A stretch of DNA of 64,000 bases from CAZWBR01 sp964632305 (GCA_964632305.1 CAZWBR010000006.1:59562-123561); one strand, 5' to 3'; positions 11,101-20,132 are shown, numbered from the stretch's first letter. Made by a program: numbers and translations. Notes: generated from the sequence alone by a model not told the origin.

Positions 11101-11584
11101 TAACCCTCAACCTTCGTTGAATAAGGCCATTACTGCTATAAATGGGATTAGCACATATGCTCCAAAGCTTTCTTCCCTAAATATCCTGGTGGCAGAAGAT
11201 GATGAATTCAACCTGGGTTATTTGCAAAAAGTATTGCAAAAAGAAAATATTATGACCCACCTGGCCCAAAACGGGGCTGAAGCCATTGATATCATTGAAA
11301 AGAACCCAGTGATCGACATGGTATTAATGGATTTGAAAATGCCTTTGATCAATGGTTTTGAAGCGACAAAAGCGATTAAATCGATGCGTCCCGATTTACC
11401 GGTAATCATTCAATCCGCGTTCATCTCACCCGAGGACAGGCAGAAAGCGAAAGAGGCCGGATGCGATCATTATTTAATCAAGCCAATAAAATCGGCGGAT
11501 CTTATAAATGCTATCAATAAATGTTTGAAATTCACCCCCGCTGAGCCGGTACAGGATGGTTATGCAATTGAAGAAGAATGTTAA
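8171..11584 (+). CDS. Multi-PAS hybrid sensor histidine kinase with receiver domain (paralogue)
   Basis: A 1137-residue sensor kinase. An N-terminal membrane helix (about 10-28) and a second (about 195-212) bracket a Cache-like extracytoplasmic domain of about 165 residues. Four PAS/PAC units follow (starting near 240, 355, 485 and 615). The H-box FLANMSHEIRTPMNG carries H766, the N-box is NLVKNAIKF, the G-boxes are DTGTGI and GAGLGLSIAK, and the C-terminal receiver has VAEDDE and phospho-acceptor D1054 in VLMDLKMP. The ATG at 8171 is used because the only upstream in-frame start is a TTG three codons earlier. Transmitter and receiver are nearly superimposable on the preceding kinase, whereas sensor and PAS regions have diverged. 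No response regulator is encoded alongside. Confidence 0.93.
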   Translation: MTKKYLTTEYILLLAFLFIGILYIGFTWNKVKKESSEEALKLARTTAAVISVNNISALHGNEEDLNQNSYLKLKETLKEIIKVNQEARFSYLLQIQDNMVIIIADSEPESSKDYSPPGQLYTEAPSFEPKLLAESKSFILGPYTDRWGTWISAFVPMKDLHTGETLAVFGIDYNAASWQKRQMLEVAKSTILMILSFFLLLLILRFIAKNKYLKKEIEHREEMETMLEESQQIAQMGSWEFDLRENKPFWSENCYTLYGLNGKKVKLSLELLKSIIYPEDHKILDLKYNEILATRKPTTFELRIIQPDGKIKWIQNNIVPVIQDEQLIKLKGINFDITERKKSEKALEEKGKQLNILIGNLPGMVYRCQMDANWTMNYISDPCYRITGYHPEELLNNNKVSFNDLILQDQDEVIRKKWQVALSNRTPFEHEYKIRDARGNIKWIWERGNCVLDEKGNCSHLEGYIEDITERKLSSEAVRSKDEQVRLLLDSTAEAIYGIDNNGICTFINQSAIRILGYNNETEVIGQNMHDLIHHSHANSSYHPQEECKVHKALQQFETAHVTDEVFWRANKTCFPVEYWSYPIIQENKTIGAVITFFDITDRVETEAALKQSEENFRNSLESSPLGIRIVTEKGESIYTNQAFLNLIGYDSLEEFKKIPKINYYSSESYNQHQLRKGLRKKGFTTEPEYEITIFRKDGEIRHLKVHRKEIQWDAKSQFQVIYQDITLEKESLLAKKKYELELLKAKEKAEESDRLKSAFLANMSHEIRTPMNGILGFAELLKDPKLNGEDQQEYIKVIEQSGHRMLEIINDIVDISKIESGQIELRPEETELNSLLHHLYTFFKPEADNKGLHLSLVTEPANKNLVLITDRVKLGQILSNLVKNAIKFTPSGYIEFGFRKKNEGIEFFVKDTGTGIKPDLHDKVFKRFVQGDNSISRNYEGAGLGLSIAKAYVELLGGKIKLESEVGKGSRFFFSLNPQPSLNKAITAINGISTYAPKLSSLNILVAEDDEFNLGYLQKVLQKENIMTHLAQNGAEAIDIIEKNPVIDMVLMDLKMPLINGFEATKAIKSMRPDLPVIIQSAFISPEDRQKAKEAGCDHYLIKPIKSADLINAINKCLKFTPAEPVQDGYAIEEEC

Positions 11585-11696
11585 AAAGAAAATAACTGAG
11601 GTAACCAATCGTTCAACACCTCTCCAAAAAATAACCGGATGGATTTAACTCCATCCGGTCAAAAAAAACAATTACATTTAATCCCTATAAAAAGTC

Positions 11697-14129
11697 CTAA
11701 TTCATTAAATATTTTCTGAACCATTGGTCTTGCTCCCACAAAACATGCATGATATTCTCCCGCGAAGCATAACCATGGCTCTCGTAAGGCAGCAACACCA
11801 ATCGGGCTACTGCCCCATTCCCTTTCAACGCCTGAAAATAGCGCTCACTCTGAAGTGTAAATGTACCCGGGTTATCATCAGCCAATCCGTGGATCAATAA
11901 AATGGGGGTCTTCATCTTATCGGCATGATTGAAGGGCGACATTTCGGCATAAACCTCAGGGGCCTGCCAGAAATTACGCTCCTCGGCCTGAAAACCAAAC
12001 GGGGTCAACGATCGGTTGTAAGCCCCGCTCCGTGCTACCCCGCAGGCAAACAAACTGGAATGGCTCAACAGGTTGGCAGTCATAAAGGCTCCGTAGGAGT
12101 GCCCTCCCACGGCAACCCTCTTCGGATCGATATACCCCAAAGCGTTCACCGCATTGATGGCCGCTCTCGCGTTAGCCACCAACTGTTTGATATAGGTATC
12201 GTTCGGTTCCCGGTCCCCCTCTCCTATTATTGGAAAATCGGCCTCATCCAGGATGGCATACCCCATTGCAGCCCAATAAACCGGACTCCCGTAACTTAGA
12301 TAAGTAAACTCATAGGGCGAAACACTGACCTGTCCTGCCGTACGGGCGCTCTTGAATTCCCTGGGATAAGCCCATAGAATCATCGGCAGCTTCTTCCCCG
12401 ACCGACGATCGTAATCAGCAGGCAAATAAAGTGTTGCACTTAAATCGACCCCATCTTCCCTCTTGTAATGAATCCGTTCTTTATACACATTCTTAAAGGA
12501 GGCATAAGGATGTTGAAAACTGGTCACCCTCACCGGCGCTATCTTCGATTTTATATTCCGAAGATAATAATTGGGATTCTCCGTAACCGATTCAACCGAG
12601 GTCAGAAGAATGCCACGATCAATATCAACAACATCAATGATCCGTTCATAGGTCGATTTCCCTTCGGCCATCCACAACCGCTTTCGTAAATTTCCCTTAT
12701 CCAGGTCCAGTTCATCGATAAATGGCCGGTTTCCCTGTGGGGAATACCCTTCCCCGCTCAGAAAAATCTTCCTCTTATCTTTCGAAAACAGCAAAGAATA
12801 GAAGCCGTATTCATTTCTCTTGACCACGAAGCTTCCCGGGTCCGAATAGAGGTCTTCCGTATTACGGTCAAACAGAACCATTGAAATAGGAAGCGTTTTA
12901 CTGAAATCGAGCAGATAGGTCTTACTGTTGCGGTCTTTCCAGCGATAGTCCGTAAAAATAGCGATGGCATTTCCTCCCCATACCGCGGAACTCAACCGGT
13001 TGGTGGTCCTGATGACTTCCTCTTTGGGGCCTGTAAAAGGCGCGTCCAGCGAATATACCGCGTCGCGGTGAAGCACCTCCACCGAGGGATCGCCCCCATC
13101 GAGTGCCTCAACCCAGTAGAGGGTGGCCGGCACATCCGGCCTCCAGCTTACGTTCCGAATACCCTTCCTCACCGCATCAAAGGCTGTCGACATCTCTTCC
13201 GTTAACGGGATATCGGCTACATTGTATATCCTATTTCCTTCAAGGTCATACACCGCGATATTGACCGGAAACCGATCGTAAGGCACAACATATGAGAAAG
13301 GCTTTTTCAACTGCTCGGCTACAAACATCTTTCGGTCGGGAGAGACCTTGCACGAAGAGAGCAGGACATTCTTCAACAACACCTTCTTCCCTCCGTTCAG
13401 ATTGGTCTTTACCAGGTTCACCGATGCAAAATGAACGAAATTATTCTCATCAACAGGATTTTTCAAAAGATCCTGAAAAGTGATGTTGGGTGCTGCTTCC
13501 CCTTTACTTTCCTGAACGACCGGTCCATCGGGTATCGGCTCCTCTTCAATCAAACCAGGACCGTTCTCCCCGACCTCTTTGATCAGGATATTATTATTAT
13601 CCAACCAATAGATCGGGTTACCCGTCACAGCGTTCAACCGGATGCCGGGCACTCTCTGTGCCCGCGCATATTTGATCTCGATCACCCAAAGCTCCAAACT
13701 CTTTCCCATATTGTTATAACAGGCCAGCTTTGACTGATCGGGCGAATAGACAAAATTCGCCAGCAAGGCATCGGCAGGAAAACCGGTAACCGGAATGACC
13801 TGGTCCGACCGGATATTTTTTATGCTGACACTATTGACATAATTCGACCTGCTCGGACCATAGCTGTTCGGATTAATCCGTAACCCCGCCAGCCTGAACT
13901 CTTCCTCCGAAAGCTCTGCCAGACTCTTGTACATCGAATTGCGTTGCGTCAACACCATGTAAACCGCCTGATCATCAACCATCACTCCCGGTCTTGGCTT
14001 AACATCAGCCAATTGAAGGATCTCCGGAGGCGGCAACTCATATTTCTGACTAATCTGCCCCCGCGCAACACCGATCAGACTCAGTTGAAGGGCAACCAAA
14101 ATAATAGATTTAGGAAAAGAATAAATCAT
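11697..14129 (-). CDS. Secreted S9-family (prolyl oligopeptidase-type) serine peptidase
   Basis: An 810-residue exported peptidase. The N-terminus (about residues 1-25) is a signal peptide ending near VARGQ, so the enzyme probably acts in the periplasm or outside. A beta-propeller-like region fills roughly residues 90-540 and an alpha/beta-hydrolase domain the rest. The catalytic triad is visible: S678 in GGHSYGAF, D751 in HGLADDNPGT and H785 in ESHGY. S9 peptidases cleave short peptides; this branch resembles bacterial glutamyl- or prolyl-specific dipeptidyl peptidases, but the exact specificity cannot be read. The gene is monocistronic and divergent from the AEC permease gene. Confidence 0.9.
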   Translation of the reverse strand: MIYSFPKSIILVALQLSLIGVARGQISQKYELPPPEILQLADVKPRPGVMVDDQAVYMVLTQRNSMYKSLAELSEEEFRLAGLRINPNSYGPSRSNYVNSVSIKNIRSDQVIPVTGFPADALLANFVYSPDQSKLACYNNMGKSLELWVIEIKYARAQRVPGIRLNAVTGNPIYWLDNNNILIKEVGENGPGLIEEEPIPDGPVVQESKGEAAPNITFQDLLKNPVDENNFVHFASVNLVKTNLNGGKKVLLKNVLLSSCKVSPDRKMFVAEQLKKPFSYVVPYDRFPVNIAVYDLEGNRIYNVADIPLTEEMSTAFDAVRKGIRNVSWRPDVPATLYWVEALDGGDPSVEVLHRDAVYSLDAPFTGPKEEVIRTTNRLSSAVWGGNAIAIFTDYRWKDRNSKTYLLDFSKTLPISMVLFDRNTEDLYSDPGSFVVKRNEYGFYSLLFSKDKRKIFLSGEGYSPQGNRPFIDELDLDKGNLRKRLWMAEGKSTYERIIDVVDIDRGILLTSVESVTENPNYYLRNIKSKIAPVRVTSFQHPYASFKNVYKERIHYKREDGVDLSATLYLPADYDRRSGKKLPMILWAYPREFKSARTAGQVSVSPYEFTYLSYGSPVYWAAMGYAILDEADFPIIGEGDREPNDTYIKQLVANARAAINAVNALGYIDPKRVAVGGHSYGAFMTANLLSHSSLFACGVARSGAYNRSLTPFGFQAEERNFWQAPEVYAEMSPFNHADKMKTPILLIHGLADDNPGTFTLQSERYFQALKGNGAVARLVLLPYESHGYASRENIMHVLWEQDQWFRKYLMN

Positions 14130-14389
14130 AGTAACCGTAATTGATTATTTAAAGCTCGTTTAACTCAATTGACAAATTGACTATTCGACATAAACAAGAT
14201 ATGAATGTTTTTTGAGTTATCATAGCCTGTTAATATTCATAACAATAAAATAAGATTCATTTAAAAGAATTAAAGTTACATTTGCCTCACAGCCGGTCCG
14301 CGAACGAAAATATAGTCAACTTATTATAACAATAATTTCACTATCCGCTACGGACTCCCTGCTGCCGGCATTTGATATTACAAAAAAAG

Positions 14390-15346
14390 ATGAGTGACCT
14401 TTTTCTTACCACATTCGGGAGCAACTCTCTGGCGTTGGGGAAAATCCTGCTGATCGCCCTTATTGCAGGGATTCTCGTCCGTAAACGGGTATTCTCCTCT
14501 TTCGACATTGTCAGTTTCTCCTCTATAACGGTCAAGGTGTTGCTGCCGGCAATGATCTTCTCCAATATCATCAAGAACCTCCATCCACAGGAATTTCCGC
14601 TCTGGTGGCTCCTGCCCCTGATCGGCGTGGGGTTGATCATAGTGGGAATAGTATTCGCCATCCTGTTTTTTTACAAAGAATTACCGGAAAAACGAAATAT
14701 GCTCCCGATCGCCAGTATGCAAAACGCTGGTTATCTGGCCCTGCCCCTCGGACAGGTAATCTATCCCGACCAGTTCGAGCTTTACGCCCTCTACTGCTTC
14801 CTGATCATCATGGGACTGAATCCGATCCTCTGGAGCGTGGGAAAGCTGTTGAACACCGGGAAAAGCGACGAAAAATTCTCCTGGAAACAGGTGATCACTC
14901 CCCCGTTTATCGCTAATCTGGCCGGGGTCACCATGGTCCTCACCGGTCTGCGCGACTATATCCCCGATATGGTCGTCGATGTGATCGATCTGACCGGGAC
15001 CGCCACCGTCCCAATCGCCAACTTTATCCTGGGCGCCGTGCTGGGCGGGATCTCGCTCCGCATCTGGCCCTCCTTCTGGGATATTCTCCGGGTGACCAGT
15101 ATAAAATTCCTGATCATCCCCCTGATCACCATTTTGCTGATGATCGCCTGGAACGCCAAAGGAACCGACTCCCTAATGAGCGACGCGATCCTCATCCAGG
15201 CCGCCTCGCCTCCGGCCACCGCCATCCTGATCCAGATTAAAAACTACGGCGGCGATGAACAGAAAACCGGGAGCATGATGCTGATCGCCTATCTGACCTG
15301 CCTGCTCGCCATACCGCTCTGGCTCGCCTTCTGGAAGATACTTTGA
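14390..15346 (+). CDS. AEC-family permease (auxin efflux carrier fold)
   Basis: A 318-residue, very hydrophobic protein with about ten membrane helices in two halves, as in the AEC transporter family. Family hallmarks include SFSSITVKVLLPAMIFSN in the first half, the MQNAGYLALPLG motif in the middle, and QAASPPATAILIQ near the C-terminus. Bacterial members export or exchange small organic acids such as malate or malonate; the substrate cannot be inferred here. The ATG at 14390 is chosen over a TTG six codons upstream. From about 14400 to 15346 the third positions are richer in G and C than in the neighbouring genes. No operon partner is evident. Confidence 0.88.
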   Translation: MSDLFLTTFGSNSLALGKILLIALIAGILVRKRVFSSFDIVSFSSITVKVLLPAMIFSNIIKNLHPQEFPLWWLLPLIGVGLIIVGIVFAILFFYKELPEKRNMLPIASMQNAGYLALPLGQVIYPDQFELYALYCFLIIMGLNPILWSVGKLLNTGKSDEKFSWKQVITPPFIANLAGVTMVLTGLRDYIPDMVVDVIDLTGTATVPIANFILGAVLGGISLRIWPSFWDILRVTSIKFLIIPLITILLMIAWNAKGTDSLMSDAILIQAASPPATAILIQIKNYGGDEQKTGSMMLIAYLTCLLAIPLWLAFWKIL

Positions 15347-15489
15347 GCAGGAGCGAACAGCCGTCAGTCCACCTTACGGGATCATCAACCGGTAAATTAA
15401 AACCCTATCAAAGCTGAAAAATGCAGCAACAAAAAACTCAAAAACAAAGAGATAACCCCACTATTACCATTTAACGGAATAAATTTTTC

Positions 15490-15520
15490 TTGATAAAAGA
15501 ATAAAGTTGCCTTACCTTTG
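15490..15520 (+). promoter_or_regulatory. Predicted promoter for the outer-membrane barrel gene
   Basis: TTG at 15490-15492, a 20-bp spacer and TACCTTTG at 15513-15520 match the Bacteroidota vegetative promoter pattern TTG-N19-21-TAnnTTTG. The site lies 50 bp before the ATG at 15571. Confidence 0.55.
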
Positions 15521-15570
15521 GCATATAATTTGAAAAAGAAAGTCTTTGTATAAAACTTAAAATTGAAATT

Positions 15571-16047
15571 ATGAAAAAGCTTTTAATTGTAGCGTTAGTC
15601 ATACTCTTCAGCGCGGGTTTCGCGAAAAGCCAGGTTGCCGATCATGCCATCGGTCTTCGCTTAGGCGGCGGCAACGGTATTGGAACCGAGATCTCTTACC
15701 AGCATGGACTAAACAGCCTCAACCGTTTGGAATTCGATCTGGGCTTCAACAACCACGATCATTACGATGCCTGGGCTTTGACCACCACCTACCAGTGGCT
15801 CTGGAACATCGATCAGGGTTTTAACTGGTACGCCGGCTTCGGCGGACGAATCGGATCATGGAACGTTGATAATTATTACCATGGTGATAACGAAAACGGG
15901 CTCTTCCTGGCAGCTGCCGGCGATGTAGGTATTGAATACGTCTTCCCGGTCGGTATCCAGTTGGCCATCGACGCCCGCCCAAACATCGGGTTGATCAATA
16001 ATGGCAGCGGCATTGACCTCGGTTTTGCGGTCCGCTATCAATTCTAA
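15571..16047 (+). CDS. Small outer-membrane beta-barrel protein
   Basis: A 158-residue exported protein. Residues 1-21 form a signal peptide (KKLLIVALVILFSAGFAKS then Q). The mature part alternates polar and aromatic residues in short strands rich in Gly, Tyr, Trp and Asn, and ends in AVRYQF; a terminal aromatic residue is typical of outer-membrane barrels. The length suits an eight-stranded OmpA/OmpW-like barrel. The role is unknown; such proteins are often structural or immunogenic surface proteins. The gene has its own predicted promoter and intrinsic terminator, so it is probably monocistronic. Confidence 0.8.
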   Translation: MKKLLIVALVILFSAGFAKSQVADHAIGLRLGGGNGIGTEISYQHGLNSLNRLEFDLGFNNHDHYDAWALTTTYQWLWNIDQGFNWYAGFGGRIGSWNVDNYYHGDNENGLFLAAAGDVGIEYVFPVGIQLAIDARPNIGLINNGSGIDLGFAVRYQF

Positions 16048-16070
16048 ACAAGGATTCAGAAGATATCTAC

Positions 16071-16104
16071 AAAGAGGCTGTCCCGCAGGATGGCCTCTTT
16101 TTTT
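16071..16104 (+). terminator. Intrinsic terminator after the barrel gene
   Basis: AAAGAGGC (16071-16078) pairs with GCCTCTTT (16093-16100) and is followed by a T-run. Confidence 0.8.
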
Positions 16105-16239
16105 ATCTCATCCCGGGAAGAATCACTCTGAAGCAACATTTTCCCGTCACATAATCTTCCCTATTTTCCTCCCTTCTACGAGACAGCCTTTTTAGGGCCC
16201 AAATCCTGTTCAACGCAATACCAGGTTCGGGGTTTGTAG

Positions 16240-16294
16240 GTAGTTTGTTCGTACTTTGTTCGTAGTTTGTTCGTATGCATACCTACAAACTACG
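16240..16294. repeat. 11-bp-periodic element B (3 direct units, spacer, inverted unit)
   Basis: Consecutive 11-mers: GTAGTTTGTTC, GTACTTTGTTC, GTAGTTTGTTC, spacer GTATGCATACC, then TACAAACTACG, whose reverse complement matches the direct unit (10 of 11 in the best register). A truncated unit precedes it. The layout mirrors elements A and D although the sequence is unrelated. Confidence 0.75.
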
Positions 16295-16428
16295 TTAAAA
16301 ATATAAATTAAATACGGCAAAAACATGGCTTTGACCCGGTGATAATAACGGGAAAAATGGTCGTAAAATTTATGAACCAGTAAAAGGAGATTGTTTCAGG
16401 CAATGAAATACAACAAACCACGCATTGG

Positions 16429-17175
16429 TCATTTCTTCAGTAAAGCCAGCACTCCATTAATAAAGGTCAACGGATGAACCGGATTGCCGGGGATATAAAG
16501 ATCGACGGGGTGTCGCTCAAGGAATGAACGATCGAGGGCTGGGCTACCAGCAAATATTCCGCCGCTGATAGCATCGGTGCCGGCCAGGATGATCAGTTTG
16601 GGACTGGGAACTGCCCGGTAACAGCGTTCCAGCGGTTCTGCCATACTTACGGTGATAGGGCCGGTGATCACAATCCCGTCGGCATGGCGCGGCGAGGCCA
16701 CAAATTCGATCCCGAAACGGCTCAGGTCGAACTGGACATTGTTCGAAGCATTCAGTTCCCATTCACAACTGTTATCGCCCCCGGCCGATACTTGCCGGAG
16801 TTTTAGCGAACTGCCAAAGATGCGGTGAATCTCTTTACGAACCAGTGCAGGATTTATTTCAATTGGCAGGTCATTTCCCTCACGGATGATCAGACGATCG
16901 CTATCGTTACTTGACAGTTTGTAATCGGAGGTAAACCTTATTTTTTCTGGAAACCGGATGGCACACTCCCCGCAAAAAGTACATCTGCCCAAATCGATGC
17001 TTACCGGATTAGTTGAGATCGCTTTGGTGGGACAAAGATCGGCCAGCATGGCCTCATCGACTTTAAGTCCGGATATGACGGGGCGTCCCCTGAAAATACC
17101 CGGTAACCTGGCAGTGGTTACATCCGGGATAAACTGTTTACCCTGATGCCATAATATTTTTAAATTGCTCAGCAT
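16429..17175 (-). CDS. Ehr-type complex small subunit (NuoB/HycG-like, with ferredoxin-like N-terminus)
   Basis: A 248-residue protein. The N-terminal part holds one [4Fe-4S] site formed by C48 (LCPTKAI) and C65, C68, C71 (CTFCGEC). The C-terminal half aligns with NuoB and HycG, including SPRHADGIVITGP and the ISGGIF loop. In active relatives four cysteines hold the proximal cluster. Here only C137 remains; the other three positions are D134, D201 and N231 (GGDNSCEWE, GTDAISGG, YIPGNP). A canonical proximal cluster therefore looks impossible. It is the last gene of the operon and starts 15 bp after the large-subunit stop. It should sit on the cytoplasmic arm, receiving electrons through the ferredoxin-like site. 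The assignment to the lineage is firm; the reaction is unknown. Confidence 0.85.
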   Translation of the reverse strand: MLSNLKILWHQGKQFIPDVTTARLPGIFRGRPVISGLKVDEAMLADLCPTKAISTNPVSIDLGRCTFCGECAIRFPEKIRFTSDYKLSSNDSDRLIIREGNDLPIEINPALVRKEIHRIFGSSLKLRQVSAGGDNSCEWELNASNNVQFDLSRFGIEFVASPRHADGIVITGPITVSMAEPLERCYRAVPSPKLIILAGTDAISGGIFAGSPALDRSFLERHPVDLYIPGNPVHPLTFINGVLALLKK

Positions 17176-17190
17176 AGCTTACTCTTTTAC

Positions 17191-18699
17191 TTAAAGGTCG
17201 TGACCGCAATAAGAGAGGTTAAAGCTCTTGTTACAGATCGGAAAATCTGAAATATCGTTATTTCTTACGGCTTGTGCCAGCGCCATCCAGTTGTGGTGCG
17301 AAGGGTCTTTAATCTTGTAAAGGATGAGCTGCCCTTCCTGATCGGTAATGGCACAATGGCAGATTTCGCCCCGCCAACCCTCAACGAGCGAAACGATCAT
17401 TTTATCTTTCTGAGGCGATAAGGACACCTCATCAGGAGGATCGAACCGGGGCACTTTCCGCAGCAAATCCTTGATATAACCAATCGACTGGGCAATCTCC
17501 TCCCTGCGGATCTGTGTCCTGGAATAAACATCGCCATGATGTTTGATAATTGGCTGATGAGCAATATCACCATACAGATTGGCGGGATGGGAAAGACGGA
17601 TGTCGCGGCAGAGGCCGCTCATCCTGGCGGCCATGCCTACTGTCCCTATCTCCAGAACCTGTTCATAAGTGACTACCCCCGTTTTTTCGAGCCGCGATAA
17701 CGCGCTGGGCAGATTCATAAGCTTATCGGTGATCTCGTTAAAATCAGGTTCATAAGCTTCAAAAACCTGGTATAACCGTTCGGCCAATGCCTCAGTGAAA
17801 GGATAATTGATCTTCCCGGCCCTGATCAGCCCTTTGGCCAACCGGTTGCCTCCCCATTCCTGTAAGAAATTGACGATGGGGGTACGAAGCCTCCCGTAAA
17901 CCGAATTCCCTAACTGATAAGCGATATCGCCACAGATAGCCGCCAGGTCGCCGGTATGAATGGCGATCCGTTCCAGCTCGAGGGCCAGGGTACGGGCCCA
18001 TTGTAACGAATAGTCGGTTTCGTGGCCGCAGAGGCTTTCCCAGAGGTTGACAAAGGCGGTGGTATGGCCCACCACCGTGTCGCCGGCAATGCTTTCCGCC
18101 AAGGTCGTACGCTCCAATAATTTATTTTTCGTCAGGAAGAGTTGTTCGACGCCCCGGTGCTGATAACCCAGCTGGATTTCGAGGTGCATGATCTGTTCGC
18201 CGTTGCAGATGAAACGGAAATGACCGGGCTCGATGACCCCGGCATGAATCGGCCCCACTCCCACCTCGTGCAGTTCCTCACTCTGAACCTGATAAAAGGG
18301 ATAGTTCTCGATCCGGCTGCTTTTATCGGGACGATTTTCAGTATATCGCACTGGTTTTAGCCAGGGATGATCGGTATAGCTGATCCCCAAATTTTCGTGT
18401 ATCTCCCTTTCAAACCTTTCGAAGTTATGATTACGGGCAGTAAATGAACTTAATTCAGAGTTCAGCTCAATCAACGAAGAAGAGATAAAAATCAGGTGCA
18501 CATCATCGTCGGCAATACAGCAAACCAGTTTTATCTTTCCGGCTTCAGGGTATCCGAAATAGTTCACACAATGTCTTGCGGCATTATCGTTCATTAAATC
18601 CAGGTTGATTTCGGCGAACACGTTATAGTCGTGAACAGGAATCTCCTTTACCGGGAAAGCCTGATTATTGGATATGCTTATGTAATTTTCCGTGATCAT
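17191..18699 (-). CDS. Ehr-type complex large subunit (NuoCD/HyfG-like, lacks NiFe-site cysteines)
   Basis: A 502-residue protein fusing a NuoC-like domain (about 1-135) to a NuoD / hydrogenase-large-subunit-like domain (about 140-502). The lineage is clear from GPIHAGVIEPGHFRF, LGYQHRGVEQLF and GWRGEICH. In [NiFe]-hydrogenases the first pair of metal-binding cysteines lies in ERVCGIC; here the segment reads ESIAGDT, placing A205 and T208 at the two positions. The second pair, in DPCxxC at the C-terminus, is replaced by SFNLSYCGHD, with S496 and G499 in register. All four NiFe ligands are therefore absent, as in Ehr (energy-converting hydrogenase-related) complexes. The start overlaps the upstream membrane-subunit gene by 4 bp, indicating translational coupling. 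Confidence 0.87.
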   Translation of the reverse strand: MITENYISISNNQAFPVKEIPVHDYNVFAEINLDLMNDNAARHCVNYFGYPEAGKIKLVCCIADDDVHLIFISSSLIELNSELSSFTARNHNFERFEREIHENLGISYTDHPWLKPVRYTENRPDKSSRIENYPFYQVQSEELHEVGVGPIHAGVIEPGHFRFICNGEQIMHLEIQLGYQHRGVEQLFLTKNKLLERTTLAESIAGDTVVGHTTAFVNLWESLCGHETDYSLQWARTLALELERIAIHTGDLAAICGDIAYQLGNSVYGRLRTPIVNFLQEWGGNRLAKGLIRAGKINYPFTEALAERLYQVFEAYEPDFNEITDKLMNLPSALSRLEKTGVVTYEQVLEIGTVGMAARMSGLCRDIRLSHPANLYGDIAHQPIIKHHGDVYSRTQIRREEIAQSIGYIKDLLRKVPRFDPPDEVSLSPQKDKMIVSLVEGWRGEICHCAITDQEGQLILYKIKDPSHHNWMALAQAVRNNDISDFPICNKSFNLSYCGHDL

Positions 18700-20132
18700 G
18701 GTAATAAATTTACAGCATCCTTCAATAGCGTAAGAAATTGGGATGGCGGATTATAGGCCAGATAGACAGCCAGGGCCAGCAACAAATACTGCGATAAGGA
18801 CTCCCATGGAGAGATTCGGGGGATATTCTCTTCGCGGATAGTTACCGGCGGGGTGAAGAGCAGCTTAAAGATATTGGAGCCAAAGCCCCAGATAATCAAG
18901 GTCAGGAAGATAAGAACGGCCAGCAATACGCCGATATAATGCGCCTCGAACAGGGATTGAAAGATCAGGAACTCACTGACGAACAGACCGGAAGGGGGCA
19001 TGGCCGTGGCCGAGATAAAACCGATCAGCAACAGGATCGCGCCGGTCTTGTTGTACTTGAAGTAGTTCCCCACATCGTAGATACTCTTACTTTGATAAAC
19101 CCAGTAAACCTGGTTATATTGCAGGAAAAGGCTGGGTTTAACCAGTGCATGCAAGAAGATATGCAGTAAAGCGGCATAGACCCCTATCCCACCGGCCGCA
19201 AGGCCCAGTACGACCAATCCCATATGTTCAATGCCGGAATAGGCGAACATCCGTTTGATGTTTTTTATCCGGGTCATGTAAACCGTAGCGACAAAAACCG
19301 AGAGTAAAGCGGTCACCAACATGATGACAGAGGCCCATTCACGATAAGGGGTACGGGCAATGACCCCGTAAATCCGGTAGATGCTGATGAATCCGGCGTT
19401 CATCAGGACACTGGCCAGCAATGCCCCTGCCGGCGCCGGCGCTTTATCCTTGGCATCGATCCCGGCTGTGTACATGGGAACGAGTCCCAGTTTGGCCGTG
19501 AACCCGGTGAAGATAAACAGGAAGGACAGCTTCAGCCAGAATGGATTAAGCTGATCGGCATGGGCATAAAGAGTCCCGAACGACAGATCACGGATGCCGG
19601 TCGATTTTACGGACAAACTCAGAAACAGGATCCCGATATAGACAAAGGTAATACTGATAGTACAGAGGAAAACATATTTCCAGACACCTTCGAGCGCCCT
19701 GATGTTGCGATGGTGATAGATCAACGCCGATGCGCTCAGCGTGGTGATTTCGATAAAGATCCACGTTACGGCAATATGGGCGGAGAGATAAACCACGCTG
19801 CAAGCTGAAATCAGGATAATCATCGCGGCAAAAAACAGGCCTCTCGAACGGGGAGTTTCATCGACATTGTGCTTTTCGATATAACGATAACCGTGGATGA
19901 TGACCGGAACAGCCACGATGCAAAGGGCGCTCAACAAGAGAATTCCAACTGCATCCGGGCAAAAAAACTGCATTTCAATGATATCCCGATGATTGTACTC
20001 ATATATCCCAAAGCTTATCAGTAGAATCAGGAATAATCCCAATAGTGTATAGTTGATAAAAGTATTGCGGTTCAGAAAGAGCCAACAGCTGATTATTAAG
20101 GCGCCTGTCAAAAATATCCCAATCATCGTCAT
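18696..20132 (-). CDS. Ehr-type complex antiporter-like membrane subunit (HyfF/NuoN-like)
   Basis: A 478-residue, roughly 14-helix protein of the NuoN/NuoM/Mrp proton-conducting family. Residues typical of ion channels in this family are present, including the lysine in GFTAKLGLVPMY, the histidine/lysine-bearing FLHALVKPSLF helix, and KRMFAYSGIEHMG. In the segment KAPAPAGALLASVLMNAGF the TM8 lysine is replaced by Asn, as in HyfF proteins. The start codon abuts the preceding HyfE-like gene (1-bp step) and the end overlaps the large-subunit gene by 4 bp. It would form part of the membrane arm moving protons or sodium. Confidence 0.87.
   Translation of the reverse strand: MTMIGIFLTGALIISCWLFLNRNTFINYTLLGLFLILLISFGIYEYNHRDIIEMQFFCPDAVGILLLSALCIVAVPVIIHGYRYIEKHNVDETPRSRGLFFAAMIILISACSVVYLSAHIAVTWIFIEITTLSASALIYHHRNIRALEGVWKYVFLCTISITFVYIGILFLSLSVKSTGIRDLSFGTLYAHADQLNPFWLKLSFLFIFTGFTAKLGLVPMYTAGIDAKDKAPAPAGALLASVLMNAGFISIYRIYGVIARTPYREWASVIMLVTALLSVFVATVYMTRIKNIKRMFAYSGIEHMGLVVLGLAAGGIGVYAALLHIFLHALVKPSLFLQYNQVYWVYQSKSIYDVGNYFKYNKTGAILLLIGFISATAMPPSGLFVSEFLIFQSLFEAHYIGVLLAVLIFLTLIIWGFGSNIFKLLFTPPVTIREENIPRISPWESLSQYLLLALAVYLAYNPPSQFLTLLKDAVNLLP

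Larger units (their letters stand above)
16048..16428. other. 381-bp gap between convergent genes
   Basis: Contains the barrel gene's terminator (16071-16104) and 11-bp-periodic element B (16240-16294). No gene or clear terminator for the opposing operon was recognised in the remainder. Confidence 0.6.

Noticed and set aside
16429..18699. A functional group 4 [NiFe]-hydrogenase or formate hydrogenlyase
   Set aside because: All four NiFe-binding cysteines of the large subunit are replaced, and no hydrogenase maturation or formate dehydrogenase genes are nearby.
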